64,000 nucleotides of DNA from JARDZU01 sp963730285 (lineage in GTDB: Bacteria > Actinomycetota > Acidimicrobiia > Spongiisociales > ZC4RG35), in contig CAVSQY010000008.1 of the NCBI GenBank assembly GCA_963730285.1, forward strand, positions 186,001-250,000, given 5' to 3'. Of the stretch, positions 50,364-59,827 are shown in pieces. Each line of letters starts with the position of its first letter. The first letter of the stretch is position 1. Below the pieces are notes generated by a model. The model did not search any database and had not been told where the DNA came from. It saw only the letters and a list, made by a program, of their open reading frames with translations. The translations under genes were made by a program, and so were the position numbers.

Positions 50364-51386
50364 GTGAGTCACCCGTTCCCGCCCCCGGTGGAGACAATGG
50401 AGGCGAAGACCTCGGAGACTTGGCCCAAGGGCGACTATCTGTACGAGCCGAAGTGGGACGGGTTCAGATCTCTGTCATGGTCATCGCCTGTCAATCAGAT
50501 CGACTCGCGCAATAGAAGGCCGCTGCTTCGCTATTTCCCGGAGCTGGAATCGGCCTTGGGCCAACTCCCGGATGGAACCGTGGTCGACGGCGAGATCGTG
50601 GTCGTCGTCGATGGAGTCACCGATTTCGACTCCCTTCAGCAACGTATCCACCCTGCCAAGTCCAGAGTGGAGATGCTCTCTCGCTCGACGCCGGCCGAGT
50701 TGATCGCCTTCGACTTGCTCGCGCTGAAAGGCGAGGACCTGCGCGAACTCCCATTCGCCACGAGACGCGATCAGCTCGAGGCTCTGGCCAGAGGCCTGAA
50801 CCAGCCCTGGCATCTCACGCCGCAAACCGGGGACCCGGCTCAGGCACGTGCCTGGTTTGACGATTTCGAGTCTGCCGGGTGCGACGGCATCATCGCCAAA
50901 GACCCGGACCTCGCCTACCAGCATGGGAAGCGCGCCATGATCAAGATCAAACATCGTCGAACTGTCGACTGCGTGGTCGGTGGGTTCCGGGAGCACAAGG
51001 ACGGTGGAAAGATCGGATCGCTGTTACTTGGGCTCTATGACGAGAATGGCGAACTTCATTTCATCGGTCATTGCAGCGGCTTCCCCGATGTGGATCGGGT
51101 CGAGATCTTCGAGAGATTCCGGGAACTGACAGCCGACGACTCCTTTGGGGCCGAGGCACGGGCGCCCGGAGGGCAAAGCCGATGGTCGGCCGGCAAAGAC
51201 CTATCGTGGACTGCGGTCAAGCCGGGGGTAGTCGTCGAAGTCAGCTACGACCAGCTCGAAGGCGAGCGATTCCGTCACGCCACCAGGTTCCACCGCTGGC
51301 GACCCGACAAGGACGCCAGGGCCTGTGACATGTCTCAACTTGTACGACCCATGGGCCCCGGGTTCCGGGAGGTAGTTCAGACTTGA
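50364..51386 (+). CDS. ATP-dependent DNA ligase (LigC-like)
   Basis: A 340-residue ligase. Lys30 in YEPKWDGFRSL is the adenylation residue; further motifs are VDGEIVVV, FDLLALKGEDL, CDGIIAKDPDL and MIKIKHRRTVDCVVGGF, followed by an OB-fold domain (LLLGLYDENGELHFIGHCSGF, SWTAVKPGVVVEVSYD). It lacks the phosphoesterase and polymerase domains of LigD. It probably seals breaks, perhaps in NHEJ or base-excision repair, with the separate LigD-type polymerase at 54862. GTG 50364 with TACACT upstream suggests a leaderless message. Confidence 0.92.
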   Translation: MSHPFPPPVETMEAKTSETWPKGDYLYEPKWDGFRSLSWSSPVNQIDSRNRRPLLRYFPELESALGQLPDGTVVDGEIVVVVDGVTDFDSLQQRIHPAKSRVEMLSRSTPAELIAFDLLALKGEDLRELPFATRRDQLEALARGLNQPWHLTPQTGDPAQARAWFDDFESAGCDGIIAKDPDLAYQHGKRAMIKIKHRRTVDCVVGGFREHKDGGKIGSLLLGLYDENGELHFIGHCSGFPDVDRVEIFERFRELTADDSFGAEARAPGGQSRWSAGKDLSWTAVKPGVVVEVSYDQLEGERFRHATRFHRWRPDKDARACDMSQLVRPMGPGFREVVQT

Positions 51387-51393
51387 TGCCGGA

Positions 51394-52305
51394 ATGCTCA
51401 CGATGACCTCGATACTGACCACGAGGGCGTTGACACACGACTACGGGGATGTCGTCGCGCTGAAAGAGCTCGACTTGGACATACCGGCCGGGGTCACCGG
51501 CCTGGTCGGAGCCAACGGAGCCGGCAAGACCACTCTGCTTCGCTTGACCCTGGGTCTGCTCCACCCAACCTCGGGCAGCATGACCGTCCTCGGCTATGAC
51601 CCTCAGAAGGATCCCCTGTCGGTCCGGGCCCAGATCGGCTACATGCCGGAAGGCGACTGTCTGCCCAAGGACCAGACTGCGGCAGACTTCGTCTCGTACG
51701 CCGCCCAATTGGCCGGCCTCCCTGCCAGCGAAGCGCGCCGCCGTTCATCGGAGACCCTCTTCCTCGTTGGCTTGGAAGAGGAGAGGTTCCGATTCCTGGG
51801 CGACTTCTCGACCGGGATGCAGCAGCGGGTGAAGCTGGCCCAGGCCATCGTCCACGATCCCGACCTGCTCCTACTCGACGAGCCCGCCTCGGGCCTGGAC
51901 CCCGAGGGACGCCAGCAGATGCTTCAGCTGATCGGTCGTTTGGCGACCTTCGACATCAACGTGATCATCTCCTCCCACGTTCTCACCGACATCGAGCAAA
52001 CCTGTGATTGGGTGGTGATGCTCGACGCCGGCGATCTCCTCCGCTCGGGTCCTCTGGAGGGTTTCGAGACACTCGGAACCGTCCTCGTCGAGGTCCTCGA
52101 CAAAGTCGACCAACTCGCCGATCAGATCCGCAGCCAGGGCTTTGACGTCACCCTCGATGGGCACCGTCTCGTTGTCGGCCCGGGAGACGAGGCGATCGAG
52201 AAGACCGTCGTCGACGCGGCCGCCCGAGTCGGCACCGGCTTGGTGAGGATGGTCCGGGGTCACACCTCACTGGAGGACTTGTTCATGGCGAAGGAGACGC
52301 AATGA
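51394..52305 (+). CDS. ABC transporter ATPase (first of two in the cluster)
   Basis: A 303-residue ATP-binding subunit: Walker A GANGAGKTTL, signature FSTGMQQRVKL, Walker B LLLLDEPASGLDP, switch His in ISSHVLTD, and an exporter-type C-terminal extension. It begins 8 bases after the ligase stop (ATG 51394, or ATG 51403) and overlaps the permease start (ATGA). Forms a pair with the permease at 52302. Confidence 0.92.
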   Translation: MLTMTSILTTRALTHDYGDVVALKELDLDIPAGVTGLVGANGAGKTTLLRLTLGLLHPTSGSMTVLGYDPQKDPLSVRAQIGYMPEGDCLPKDQTAADFVSYAAQLAGLPASEARRRSSETLFLVGLEEERFRFLGDFSTGMQQRVKLAQAIVHDPDLLLLDEPASGLDPEGRQQMLQLIGRLATFDINVIISSHVLTDIEQTCDWVVMLDAGDLLRSGPLEGFETLGTVLVEVLDKVDQLADQIRSQGFDVTLDGHRLVVGPGDEAIEKTVVDAAARVGTGLVRMVRGHTSLEDLFMAKETQ

Positions 52306-53183
52306 CCGAACAGGTCATCTTCGACCGCGGCTACCGCACCTATGACGGACCGCGTTTAGGCCCAAGAGGTGCCCGCCGCGCAGTCTTCCGAGATGGGATA
52401 CGACGTGTCCTGGGTCTGGGTCGCAAGGCGAGATTCAAGATCTTTCCTTGGACCCTGCTGTCGATTGCCCTCATTGCCGCCGCAGTCTTCATCGGGATCT
52501 ACTGGGCGATAGGGAACATCCAGGAGGGTCTGCAACAGCAAGCGCCAACCTACGGCGAGCTGTTCGACTTCTACTCGGGCATATCGCTGCTGTTCATCGC
52601 TTTCGCCGGACCGCAGCTGCTCATACCCGATCGCACCAAAGGAGTCCTCTCGGTCTATTTCTCGAGACCTCTGACCGTCGGCGGCTACCTGACCTCGAAG
52701 GTGGGGGCATTCGCGACGGTGGTCGGTGCGATCTACATAGTTCCCCAATTGCTGCTGCACCTGGGCCTCGCCCTGATCGCCACCGAGGGCTTCATCCCCT
52801 ATCTCGGGGACAACATCGACATCCTGTGGAAAGTCCCCGTGACCACGGCCGCCTTTGTGGCCCTGCACGGAGCCTTGATCTTCGGTTTGTCTGCCGTCAT
52901 CGATCGCACCGGGATAGCGGCGGCATCGTTCCTCGGCCTGCTCACTGCCGGGGGTGGCATCGCATCCCGGGTGGCCGAGGCCAGCTTCCCCGGTGCGCGA
53001 TATGTCTCCCTGTTGGCCCTGGATCAGCATCCAAGGATCATCAGGGACTATCTGTTCAAGGACACCGTCGAATACCCGGCCGAGCAAGCCGGGTTCGAGG
53101 TCTGGGCTTCGGTGATCGTCATAGTCGCGTTGTTTGTGATCGCGCTTTGGTTTGTGAAACGGCGGTACAAGAAACTGGCATGA
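52302..53183 (+). CDS. ABC-2 type permease (first pair)
   Basis: A 293-residue membrane protein with six helices. It begins with the unusual basic leader IFDRGYRTYDGPRLGPRGARRAVFRDGIRRVLGL seen in a family of actinobacterial permeases, then GISLLFIAFAGPQLLIPDRTKGVLSVYFSRPLTVGGYLTSKVGA. Both ends overlap neighbours by ATGA. Substrate unknown. Confidence 0.87.
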   Translation: MTEQVIFDRGYRTYDGPRLGPRGARRAVFRDGIRRVLGLGRKARFKIFPWTLLSIALIAAAVFIGIYWAIGNIQEGLQQQAPTYGELFDFYSGISLLFIAFAGPQLLIPDRTKGVLSVYFSRPLTVGGYLTSKVGAFATVVGAIYIVPQLLLHLGLALIATEGFIPYLGDNIDILWKVPVTTAAFVALHGALIFGLSAVIDRTGIAAASFLGLLTAGGGIASRVAEASFPGARYVSLLALDQHPRIIRDYLFKDTVEYPAEQAGFEVWASVIVIVALFVIALWFVKRRYKKLA

Positions 53184-54097
53184 CCTACACGATCACTGTC
53201 AACGAGCTATCCAAATGGTTTGGGTTGAAGGTCGCGGTCAGCGAGGTGACCGTCGGCTTCAGACCAGGTGTCACAGGCCTTCTCGGACCAAATGGCGCCG
53301 GCAAGACGACCTTGCTGAGGGTCATGGCCGGTCTCCAGCGCCCCTCCCAGGGCACGGTGAGGATCCTTGGGGTCGATCCCAGGGCGCACACCGATATCTA
53401 TCGGCGGATCGCCCTGGTGCCAGAGGACGAGTCCGTGTACGACAGGCTCACCGGCCGCGAGTTCATCTTGCTGGCGGCACGCCTGAGCAAGATCGACCAT
53501 CCTCGCGATCGCACTGAGCAGGTCCTGGAGACCGTGGGTCTACTCGATTCGGCCGACCGCGCCTTGGGAGGATTCTCCAAGGGAATGAGACAGCGGGCCA
53601 AGGTGGCATCAGCCCTGGTCTCCGAGCCGGAGATCCTCCTCCTCGATGAGCCGCTCAACGGCGCCGACCCCGTGCAACGCGCTCAGCTGATCTCATTGTT
53701 CAAGTCGTTGGGGAACGAGGGCCGCACGGTTCTCGTCTCCTCTCACGTGCTGACCGAGGTGGAGAGGGTCTCAGATCGTGTGGTGGCCATGGTCGATGGC
53801 CGCTTGGCTGCGGTGGGGGACGTTGCCACCATCCGCGAGGCCATGACGGACAAGCCCCGTCGGGTATATGTGGACACCAATGACCCGCGCCGCCTGGCTG
53901 CCGCGTTGATCGTCACTCCTGGGATTCTCGGAGTCCAGCTCGACGGCGACACCGTCCACATCGAGACTTCCGATGCAGGTGCGTTGGCGAGGGACCTTCC
54001 CGTCATTGCGACCCAGCACGAGATAGGGCTCAGCAAAGTCGAGCCCGTCGACGAGTCGCTCGAGTCCGTGTTCCGCTACCTGGTCGAAGGTCGCTGA
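53180..54097 (+). CDS. ABC transporter ATPase (second pair)
   Basis: A 305-residue ATP-binding subunit: Walker A GPNGAGKTTL, signature FSKGMRQRAKV, Walker B ILLLDEPLNGADP and VSSHVLTEVE. The D-loop reads GADP instead of GLDP. ATG 53180 overlaps the preceding stop; its own stop overlaps the next permease start by one base. It is a paralogue of the ATPase at 51394. Confidence 0.92.
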   Translation: MTYTITVNELSKWFGLKVAVSEVTVGFRPGVTGLLGPNGAGKTTLLRVMAGLQRPSQGTVRILGVDPRAHTDIYRRIALVPEDESVYDRLTGREFILLAARLSKIDHPRDRTEQVLETVGLLDSADRALGGFSKGMRQRAKVASALVSEPEILLLDEPLNGADPVQRAQLISLFKSLGNEGRTVLVSSHVLTEVERVSDRVVAMVDGRLAAVGDVATIREAMTDKPRRVYVDTNDPRRLAAALIVTPGILGVQLDGDTVHIETSDAGALARDLPVIATQHEIGLSKVEPVDESLESVFRYLVEGR

Positions 54098-54825
54098 TGA
54101 CCCTCGCAATCCACCTCTTTCGCCGGATTCTGAGCCGAGGGCGCTTGATCGGGCTCCTGGCACTTTCGTCCGTTCCCGGGCTGGTTCTCTGGCTCGCAGG
54201 CTTCGATGCGGCAAAAGAGGATCTTCCGGCGCAATACAGCGACATCGTGTCCTCGGTCGGGTACACCTACGCCATCGCCGCATTGATCTTGACTGCGGCC
54301 ACGCTGCGGGACGAACGTGACAGCGGGACGCTTCCCTACATCTACATGCGACCCATGTCACGGGCCGTCATGGCGGCGCAGTCGATCGCTGCCGGCACCG
54401 CGGCGGCACTGGTCATCGGCATCGGCGGATGGGTCGCGACTCTGCTCGCCACCCTTGCTCTCGGAGCCGCCCCATCGGTCGCCGCTCCCGCACTCACCCT
54501 GTTCGTCGGCGCCGCCGTCGGGTATGCGGCGATCTTCGTCCCATTGGGATATCTGGTGCCACGGTCGTTGCTGGTCGGGCTGGGTTACATCCTGGTGATC
54601 GAGACGATCCTCGCCAATGTCGTGACAGGACTGGCCCAGTTCTCGATCTGGCGAATCTCGCTATCCATCTACGCCGGGCTCGCCGACACCCTTGGCCCGG
54701 TCGCAACCGACAGCCTGGGGCCGGTCACACCCGGTGTCGGGGGTGGTGTCCTCAAGCTGATCTCTGTTGCCGTAGTGGGATTGGCCGTGCTCACCTGGGC
54801 CCTGCGCAGGCGCGACGCCCTATGA
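54097..54825 (+). CDS. ABC-2 type permease (second pair)
   Basis: A 242-residue protein with six helices: FRRILSRGRLIGLLALSSVPGLVLWLAGF, then TYAIAALILTAATLRDERDSGTLPYIYMRPMSRAVMAAQSIAAG, the ABC-2 block. It closes the ATPase-permease-ATPase-permease cluster; four genes are linked by overlapping stops and starts, so one exporter with two half-systems is likely. Confidence 0.87.
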   Translation: MTLAIHLFRRILSRGRLIGLLALSSVPGLVLWLAGFDAAKEDLPAQYSDIVSSVGYTYAIAALILTAATLRDERDSGTLPYIYMRPMSRAVMAAQSIAAGTAAALVIGIGGWVATLLATLALGAAPSVAAPALTLFVGAAVGYAAIFVPLGYLVPRSLLVGLGYILVIETILANVVTGLAQFSIWRISLSIYAGLADTLGPVATDSLGPVTPGVGGGVLKLISVAVVGLAVLTWALRRRDAL

Positions 54826-54861
54826 GTCGGTGTCCGAGCAACGAGAAACGCTTTGAAGAGG

Positions 54862-55863
54862 TCAGTAGGCCTCGTCCGGACGTTTTTGCTTGGACGGCTG
54901 GACCCGTGGGGGCTCGTCCGGCATCTTCGGATAGTGAGGTGGCCAGGGAGCGTCTCCGATCCCGGCGTCCTGATCCCTCGCCACCCATTCCATAAGGGTG
55001 TCGATTCGACCTGGTGACTCATCGATTCCTGCTGTCAAATCTCCGACCGCATCCCACCGGTCGGAGAACGAGCCGAGGGGGAAGTCCTCGATTGCGATTT
55101 CCGGAAGCTCGTCCCACGTGACCGGAGCCGATATGAATCCGGTGGGCCGCAAGCCATATGCGGAGGAGACAGTCTTGTCACGGGCGTTCTGGTTGTAGTC
55201 GATGAAGACGCCTTGCCTCTCCTCCTTCCACCACTTGGTGGTCACCAGCCCGTCCATTCTCCTCTCCAATTCACGCGCAAGCGCGAGCACGGCGCGACGC
55301 GTCTGGAAGAAGTCCCAAAGGGGCTCGATTCGGACGTAGACGTGAATCCCCCTGCTGCCCGATGTCTTGGGCCATCCGATCAGGCCTACCTCCTCGAGAA
55401 GCTCCCGCGCCCCCAGGGCAGCTTCCCTCACCTGAGCGAAACCCACCTCGGGTGTTGGGTCGAAGTCGAGGCGGAGCTCATCGGGATGATCGATGTCTTC
55501 GGCCCGGACCGGCCAAGGATGGAAGTCAAGGCACCCCAGCTGGACGAGGCGGATGACGTCGGCTTCGGTGCGCGGGACGTTCATGATCCCCGGACGCTGC
55601 GAGGGAAACCGGATTTGGACGGTCTCGAAAGGTGTGCCCCTGCCGGCGCGCTTGTGGTAGATAGGGGGCTCGTCGATGGTTCCCATGAACCGCTTCAACA
55701 TGGTGGGCCGACCCCTGATACCGCGCAGGGCGCCCGCCGACACCGTCACGAAGTGTTGGACCACATCGAGCTTGGTCCAGCCCTGCCGTGGAAACACGAC
55801 CCGGCCGGGGCTCGAAATCCGCACAGGCTCGTCACCCACCAAAACAGTGGTCTCATCGCTCAT
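54862..55863 (-). CDS. LigD-type DNA polymerase/primase (NHEJ polymerase domain protein)
   Basis: A 333-residue stand-alone polymerase domain of the LigD/archaeo-eukaryotic primase type. SSPGRVVFPRQGWTKLDVVQHFV, LRLDFDPTPEV with the catalytic Asp pair, KTSGSRGIHVYVRI, and DYNQNARDKTVSSAYGLRPTG are the family motifs. It should fill gaps or add ribonucleotides at double-strand breaks. The separate ligase gene at 50364 could be its partner; Ku is not in the window. ATG 55863 has AGGA 6 nt upstream. Confidence 0.92.
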   Translation of the reverse strand: MSDETTVLVGDEPVRISSPGRVVFPRQGWTKLDVVQHFVTVSAGALRGIRGRPTMLKRFMGTIDEPPIYHKRAGRGTPFETVQIRFPSQRPGIMNVPRTEADVIRLVQLGCLDFHPWPVRAEDIDHPDELRLDFDPTPEVGFAQVREAALGARELLEEVGLIGWPKTSGSRGIHVYVRIEPLWDFFQTRRAVLALARELERRMDGLVTTKWWKEERQGVFIDYNQNARDKTVSSAYGLRPTGFISAPVTWDELPEIAIEDFPLGSFSDRWDAVGDLTAGIDESPGRIDTLMEWVARDQDAGIGDAPWPPHYPKMPDEPPRVQPSKQKRPDEAY

Positions 55864-55894
55864 CTGTTTCCTAAAGTGTGTCCACGGGTTTGGC

Positions 55895-57583
55895 GTGAAC
55901 ACTAGGAAGCCGGAAGGGGCCACCGAATTGGGTCTCATCGAGAAGATCAGGAATTCGGTGATTGGCAAGGACACTGCGGTGATGACGCCCTTTGGGCTGC
56001 GTCGGGTGACATACGCCGACTACACCGCGTCGGGCCGATCTCTTTCCATCATCGAAGACTTCATCCTGGAGCAGGTCCTCCCCCTCTATGCGAACACGCA
56101 CACCGAGACCTCCGGCACCGGGCTGCAGACCACCAGGTTTCGCGAGGAAGCACGCGGCATCATTCGTGAGTGCGTCGGAGCCTCCAAGGCCGAGCATGCC
56201 GTGATTTTTGCCGGGAGTGGGTCCACGGGAGCGGTAGATCGTCTCATCGCGATACTCGGCATTCGAATTCCACGAGAGCTCGACCAGCACTTCGATCTCG
56301 AAGAAGCCATCCCGCCGGACCAGCGGCCGGTTGTCTTTGTCGGCCCCTTCGAGCACCATTCGAATGAGCTGCCCTGGCGGGAGTCGATCGCCGATGTGGT
56401 CGAGATCAAGGAAGATGCCGACGGGCACATCGATCTTGCCGAGCTGGAGTCGAGGCTGGCTGAGTACTCGGCCCGGCCGATGAGGATCGGCTCGTTCTCG
56501 GCAGCTTCCAACGTCACCGGGATCATCTCCGACACCTCTGCCATCTCCCGGCTCCTCCACGCACATGGTGCCCTCTCCTTCTGGGACTTCGCCGCCTCCG
56601 CTCCGTATGTCGACGTCGAGATGCGATCGGCCACTGGCCGCGACGGCGACTACAAGGACGCCATATTCATCTCCCCACACAAGTTGATCGGCGGACCAGG
56701 CACACCAGGGATCCTGGTCGCCCGCAGGGACCTGCTCCAGAACTCGGTACCATCGGTGCCGGGTGGAGGCACGGTCCAGTATGTGACACAGCAACGTCAC
56801 AGCTACATCCGGGACCCGGAGCACCGTGAGGAGGGCGGGACCCCTGCCATCATCGGTTCGATTCGAGCGGGCCTTGCCTTCAAGCTGAAGGCCGAAGTGG
56901 GGGTGGACCGCATCAGAGCCCTCGAGCACGGCTACATCCGCAGGGCCATTGCGGCATGGTCGGCCAATCCCAACATCGAGATCTTGGGTAACCCCGATGC
57001 CGATCGGCTCTCGATCGTCAGCTTCGTGGTGCGCCGCGAGCATCGCACGCTTCACCACAATTTCGTCGTGGCCGCTCTCAACGACCTATTCGGGATCCAG
57101 GCGCGGGGCGGATGCTCTTGCGCAGGGCCCTACGGGCACCGGCTTCTCGGAATCGACAACGACACCACAGCACGTCTCGAAACGGCCGTCGCCACCGGGT
57201 GCGAGGTGGTCAAGCCGGGATGGGTTCGGGTCAACTTCAATTACTTCATCGATGAACGCGAATTCGAGTACATCATCGATGCGGTGAACATGGTGGCCGA
57301 CCAGGGCTGGCGCCTCCTCCCCCGCTATGCCTACGACCCGGCCACCGCGGTTTGGCGTCATCGCGACGGGCTTCCAAAGCCACCTGCGTCGTTGACCGAC
57401 CTCTCATTCGCGTCCGATTCCGGTCTGGCGGCGCCTCTCACGGCCCCCATCGCGGACCTGGATCGCTATTTGGACGAGGCCCGCGAAGTCCTTGGACAGG
57501 ACATCGAGACATCCGAGCGGACACCCGACCTCGGGCCTGCTGCAGAGAGCCTTCGCTGGTTTCCCAACCCAGAGGAGAGGTAG
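55895..57583 (+). CDS. Aminotransferase class V-fold PLP enzyme, long form
   Basis: A 562-residue fold-type I PLP enzyme related to cysteine desulfurases. YADYTASGRSLSIIEDFI, YANTHTETSGTGLQTTRFREEARGIIRE, VIFAGSGSTGAVDRLI, GPFEHHSNELPWRE, the PLP Lys in ISPHKLIGGPGTPG, and a Cys pair in RGGCSCAGPYGHRLL. The last 120 residues extend beyond SufS. Substrate may be cysteine or another amino acid. GTG 55895 is the start fitting the first conserved block. The gene for a small helical partner follows by 3 bases. Confidence 0.85.
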   Translation: MNTRKPEGATELGLIEKIRNSVIGKDTAVMTPFGLRRVTYADYTASGRSLSIIEDFILEQVLPLYANTHTETSGTGLQTTRFREEARGIIRECVGASKAEHAVIFAGSGSTGAVDRLIAILGIRIPRELDQHFDLEEAIPPDQRPVVFVGPFEHHSNELPWRESIADVVEIKEDADGHIDLAELESRLAEYSARPMRIGSFSAASNVTGIISDTSAISRLLHAHGALSFWDFAASAPYVDVEMRSATGRDGDYKDAIFISPHKLIGGPGTPGILVARRDLLQNSVPSVPGGGTVQYVTQQRHSYIRDPEHREEGGTPAIIGSIRAGLAFKLKAEVGVDRIRALEHGYIRRAIAAWSANPNIEILGNPDADRLSIVSFVVRREHRTLHHNFVVAALNDLFGIQARGGCSCAGPYGHRLLGIDNDTTARLETAVATGCEVVKPGWVRVNFNYFIDEREFEYIIDAVNMVADQGWRLLPRYAYDPATAVWRHRDGLPKPPASLTDLSFASDSGLAAPLTAPIADLDRYLDEAREVLGQDIETSERTPDLGPAAESLRWFPNPEER

Positions 57584-57586
57584 AAG

Positions 57587-58066
57587 ATGACGGACCCGAT
57601 CGAGAGCCCCACGAGCCACGATGTCGCCGCGTGGCATCGCACGTTTGCCCCGATGGCCTTCAATCAGACCTGGAGCCTGCTCGACCTCGACGAGCTGACA
57701 CGTCAAGACGAGGAGGAGATGCTGGCCTCGACCTTTGCCCAGCGTTATCACTGGTACCAGGTCGGCGACGCCAAGAACAGGGCGATCGCGGACTGGCAAG
57801 TGTCCCGGGTGGCGGCGGTCCTGGGCTATGCGGACCTGGCACGACGATTCGGCGAGCGCTCATTGGCCGTCTGCATCGACAACGGCCTCGACCCGTTCGT
57901 AACCGGGTTCGCTCATGAGGCGATTGCCCGCTCAGCCGCCGATGTAGACGATATCGAGACATTCACAGCGCATCTCGAAGCTGCCAGGGAGTTGTTGGCC
58001 GAAATCGACGACCCGGAAGATCGAGAGATGTTGGAAGCTGATCTGACCGAGATGTCCGAGCCCTGA
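57587..58066 (+). CDS. Small helical (TPR-like) protein linked to the class V aminotransferase
   Basis: A 159-residue soluble all-helical protein: VAAWHRTFAPMAFNQTWSLLD, then AQRYHWYQVGDAKNRAIADWQVSRVAAVLGYADLARRFGERSLAVC and a helical repeat that resembles TPR units. No catalytic motif. It starts 3 bases after the aminotransferase stop, so cotranslation suggests a partner or scaffold. Confidence 0.75.
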   Translation: MTDPIESPTSHDVAAWHRTFAPMAFNQTWSLLDLDELTRQDEEEMLASTFAQRYHWYQVGDAKNRAIADWQVSRVAAVLGYADLARRFGERSLAVCIDNGLDPFVTGFAHEAIARSAADVDDIETFTAHLEAARELLAEIDDPEDREMLEADLTEMSEP

Positions 58067-58095
58067 TCGCAGGCCGGGTCCAGCCGAAAGGTCGC

Positions 58096-59568
58096 TCACT
58101 TGTAGAAGGGCAGGCGCTTCAACGCCTTCAGCGCGGTGCTGAGGAATCTCTGAAATCGCGGATAACCCATGCCCAGCATTGGGGCAAATGCCGGGATCCA
58201 TCGTTGGACAGACACCGTCTGGGCCTCAGTGAACTTGAGGATGCCGACCGCGGCATGCCTCCGGGAAATGCCGGAGGCCTTCATGCCGCCAAGTGGGGCG
58301 TCATAGCTTGACCAGGTGGCGGCATATCCGTCGTTGACGCCGACCGTCCCCGCCTCGAGTCGAGTGGCGATTTCCACGCCGCGGGAGCGGTTGGAGGTCC
58401 ACACACTGAAGTTGAGACCGTAATCCGAGTCGTTGGCGTGCCGAATCGCCTCCTCCGTGTCCTCGACTGGATAGATCGTGGCCACCGGGCCGAAGGTCTC
58501 CGACCGGCAGAGTGTCATGGTTTCATCCACGTCGGTGATGAGCGTGGGCTCATAGAACAATGGCCCGACATCGGGCCGGGGCTTGCCACCCGTGAGCAGC
58601 GTGGCCCCATTCGCCACTGCGTCTTCCACATGAGACGTGACCATCTCCAGATGACGGCGGGTTGCTTGGGAGCTCATCAATCCCCCAAAATCGAACTCGG
58701 CTGACAGCTCCATCTCCCTGACAGCGGCAACCAGCTGACCGGTGAAGCGCTCAGCGATGGCCCGCTCGACGTAGATCCTCTCAGCCGAGATACACAACTG
58801 TCCCCCGTTGGCGAAGACACCGCGTATGACACCGGGGATCGTCACCCCCAGGTCAGCGTCGGCGAGAACGATGGCTGCGTTCTTGCCGCCCAATTCGACA
58901 GACGTGCCAATCAGCCTCTTCCCAGCGCGTTCAGCGACGAGACGACCCACCGGGGTCGAGCCGGTGAAGGCGATGAAGTCGACCCGGTCGATCAGGTCGG
59001 GCCCGATCAACTCGCCGTCCCCGGTTATCACTTGCGCCACTCCATCTGGGAGCCCCGCCTCTTCGAGCAACGCCACGCCGTAGAGGGCCGAGTACGGGGT
59101 TGTCTCATCCGGCTTGATGATCACGGCGTTCCCGGCGAGAAGAGCGGGAATGATGTCCGAGATCGCAAGAGTGAAGGGGAAATTCCACGGGACGATGCTG
59201 CCGACCACACCGACCGGGTGGCGATACTCCCAGGTCGTCGTCGACCCTGGAAACGAGACCGCCCGGCGCTTGCGACGGAGTTGCTTGGGACCGGTGTGAA
59301 GGTAGTACCTGGTGGTTGCCACCGTGTCGAACACCTCCTCGAAAGCGGCGACACGCGCCTTCCCGCCCTCCAGCTGGATGAGATCCATGGCGATTTCTGC
59401 TCGATCGAGAAGGAGATCGTGGAAGCGGCTCAGGACGCGAGCCCGGTCCCGGATTGGAGCTCGCCCCCAGCTCTCGTGTGCGCGGCGTGCCTTTGCGACG
59501 GCACTGATCACGTCGGGCACCGTTGCCTGGGGTGTCGAGCCGATCTGCTCCTCGGTGAAGGGAGCCAT
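58096..59568 (-). CDS. Aldehyde dehydrogenase, succinate-semialdehyde type
   Basis: A 490-residue ALDH from ATG 59568. Motifs: GSIVPWNFPFTLAI, IKPDETTPYSALY, FTGSTPVGRLV, VELGGKNAAIV with the general-base Glu, and ANGGQLCISAERIYVE with the catalytic Cys. It is closest in layout to GabD2-type succinate-semialdehyde dehydrogenases. The same frame stays open without ATG, GTG or TTG to 59730 and the extra residues resemble the missing family N terminus, so a CTG start at 59730 is possible (544 residues). Confidence 0.88.
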   Translation of the reverse strand: MAPFTEEQIGSTPQATVPDVISAVAKARRAHESWGRAPIRDRARVLSRFHDLLLDRAEIAMDLIQLEGGKARVAAFEEVFDTVATTRYYLHTGPKQLRRKRRAVSFPGSTTTWEYRHPVGVVGSIVPWNFPFTLAISDIIPALLAGNAVIIKPDETTPYSALYGVALLEEAGLPDGVAQVITGDGELIGPDLIDRVDFIAFTGSTPVGRLVAERAGKRLIGTSVELGGKNAAIVLADADLGVTIPGVIRGVFANGGQLCISAERIYVERAIAERFTGQLVAAVREMELSAEFDFGGLMSSQATRRHLEMVTSHVEDAVANGATLLTGGKPRPDVGPLFYEPTLITDVDETMTLCRSETFGPVATIYPVEDTEEAIRHANDSDYGLNFSVWTSNRSRGVEIATRLEAGTVGVNDGYAATWSSYDAPLGGMKASGISRRHAAVGILKFTEAQTVSVQRWIPAFAPMLGMGYPRFQRFLSTALKALKRLPFYK

Positions 59569-59814
59569 GATCGGGATCGCGGCGCCACCCGAAAAGACCG
59601 CGACCCTGTCTTCGAGATCCTTGAGCAGACCCGACGGCAGATGGGGCGGGCGCAGGGTCGTCAGAGTGCTCCCATGAGGATGATCCCGGAGGATATGGCA
59701 GCCCGTTTCGGCATCAGAACTCGTACTCAGTCATGGCCGCCGACTCACTCCTCGCTGGAAACGGCTCTCGAATCTAGTGACCGGTCGCCCAATCAGGGCG
59801 CTGGTTTCTGCATC

Positions 59815-59820
59815 TAACCT
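59815..59820 (+). promoter_or_regulatory. Candidate -10 for a leaderless MOSC-gene mRNA
   Basis: TAACCT ends 7 bases before GTG 59828; no ribosome site. Confidence 0.4.
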
Positions 59821-59827
59821 GTGGCCA

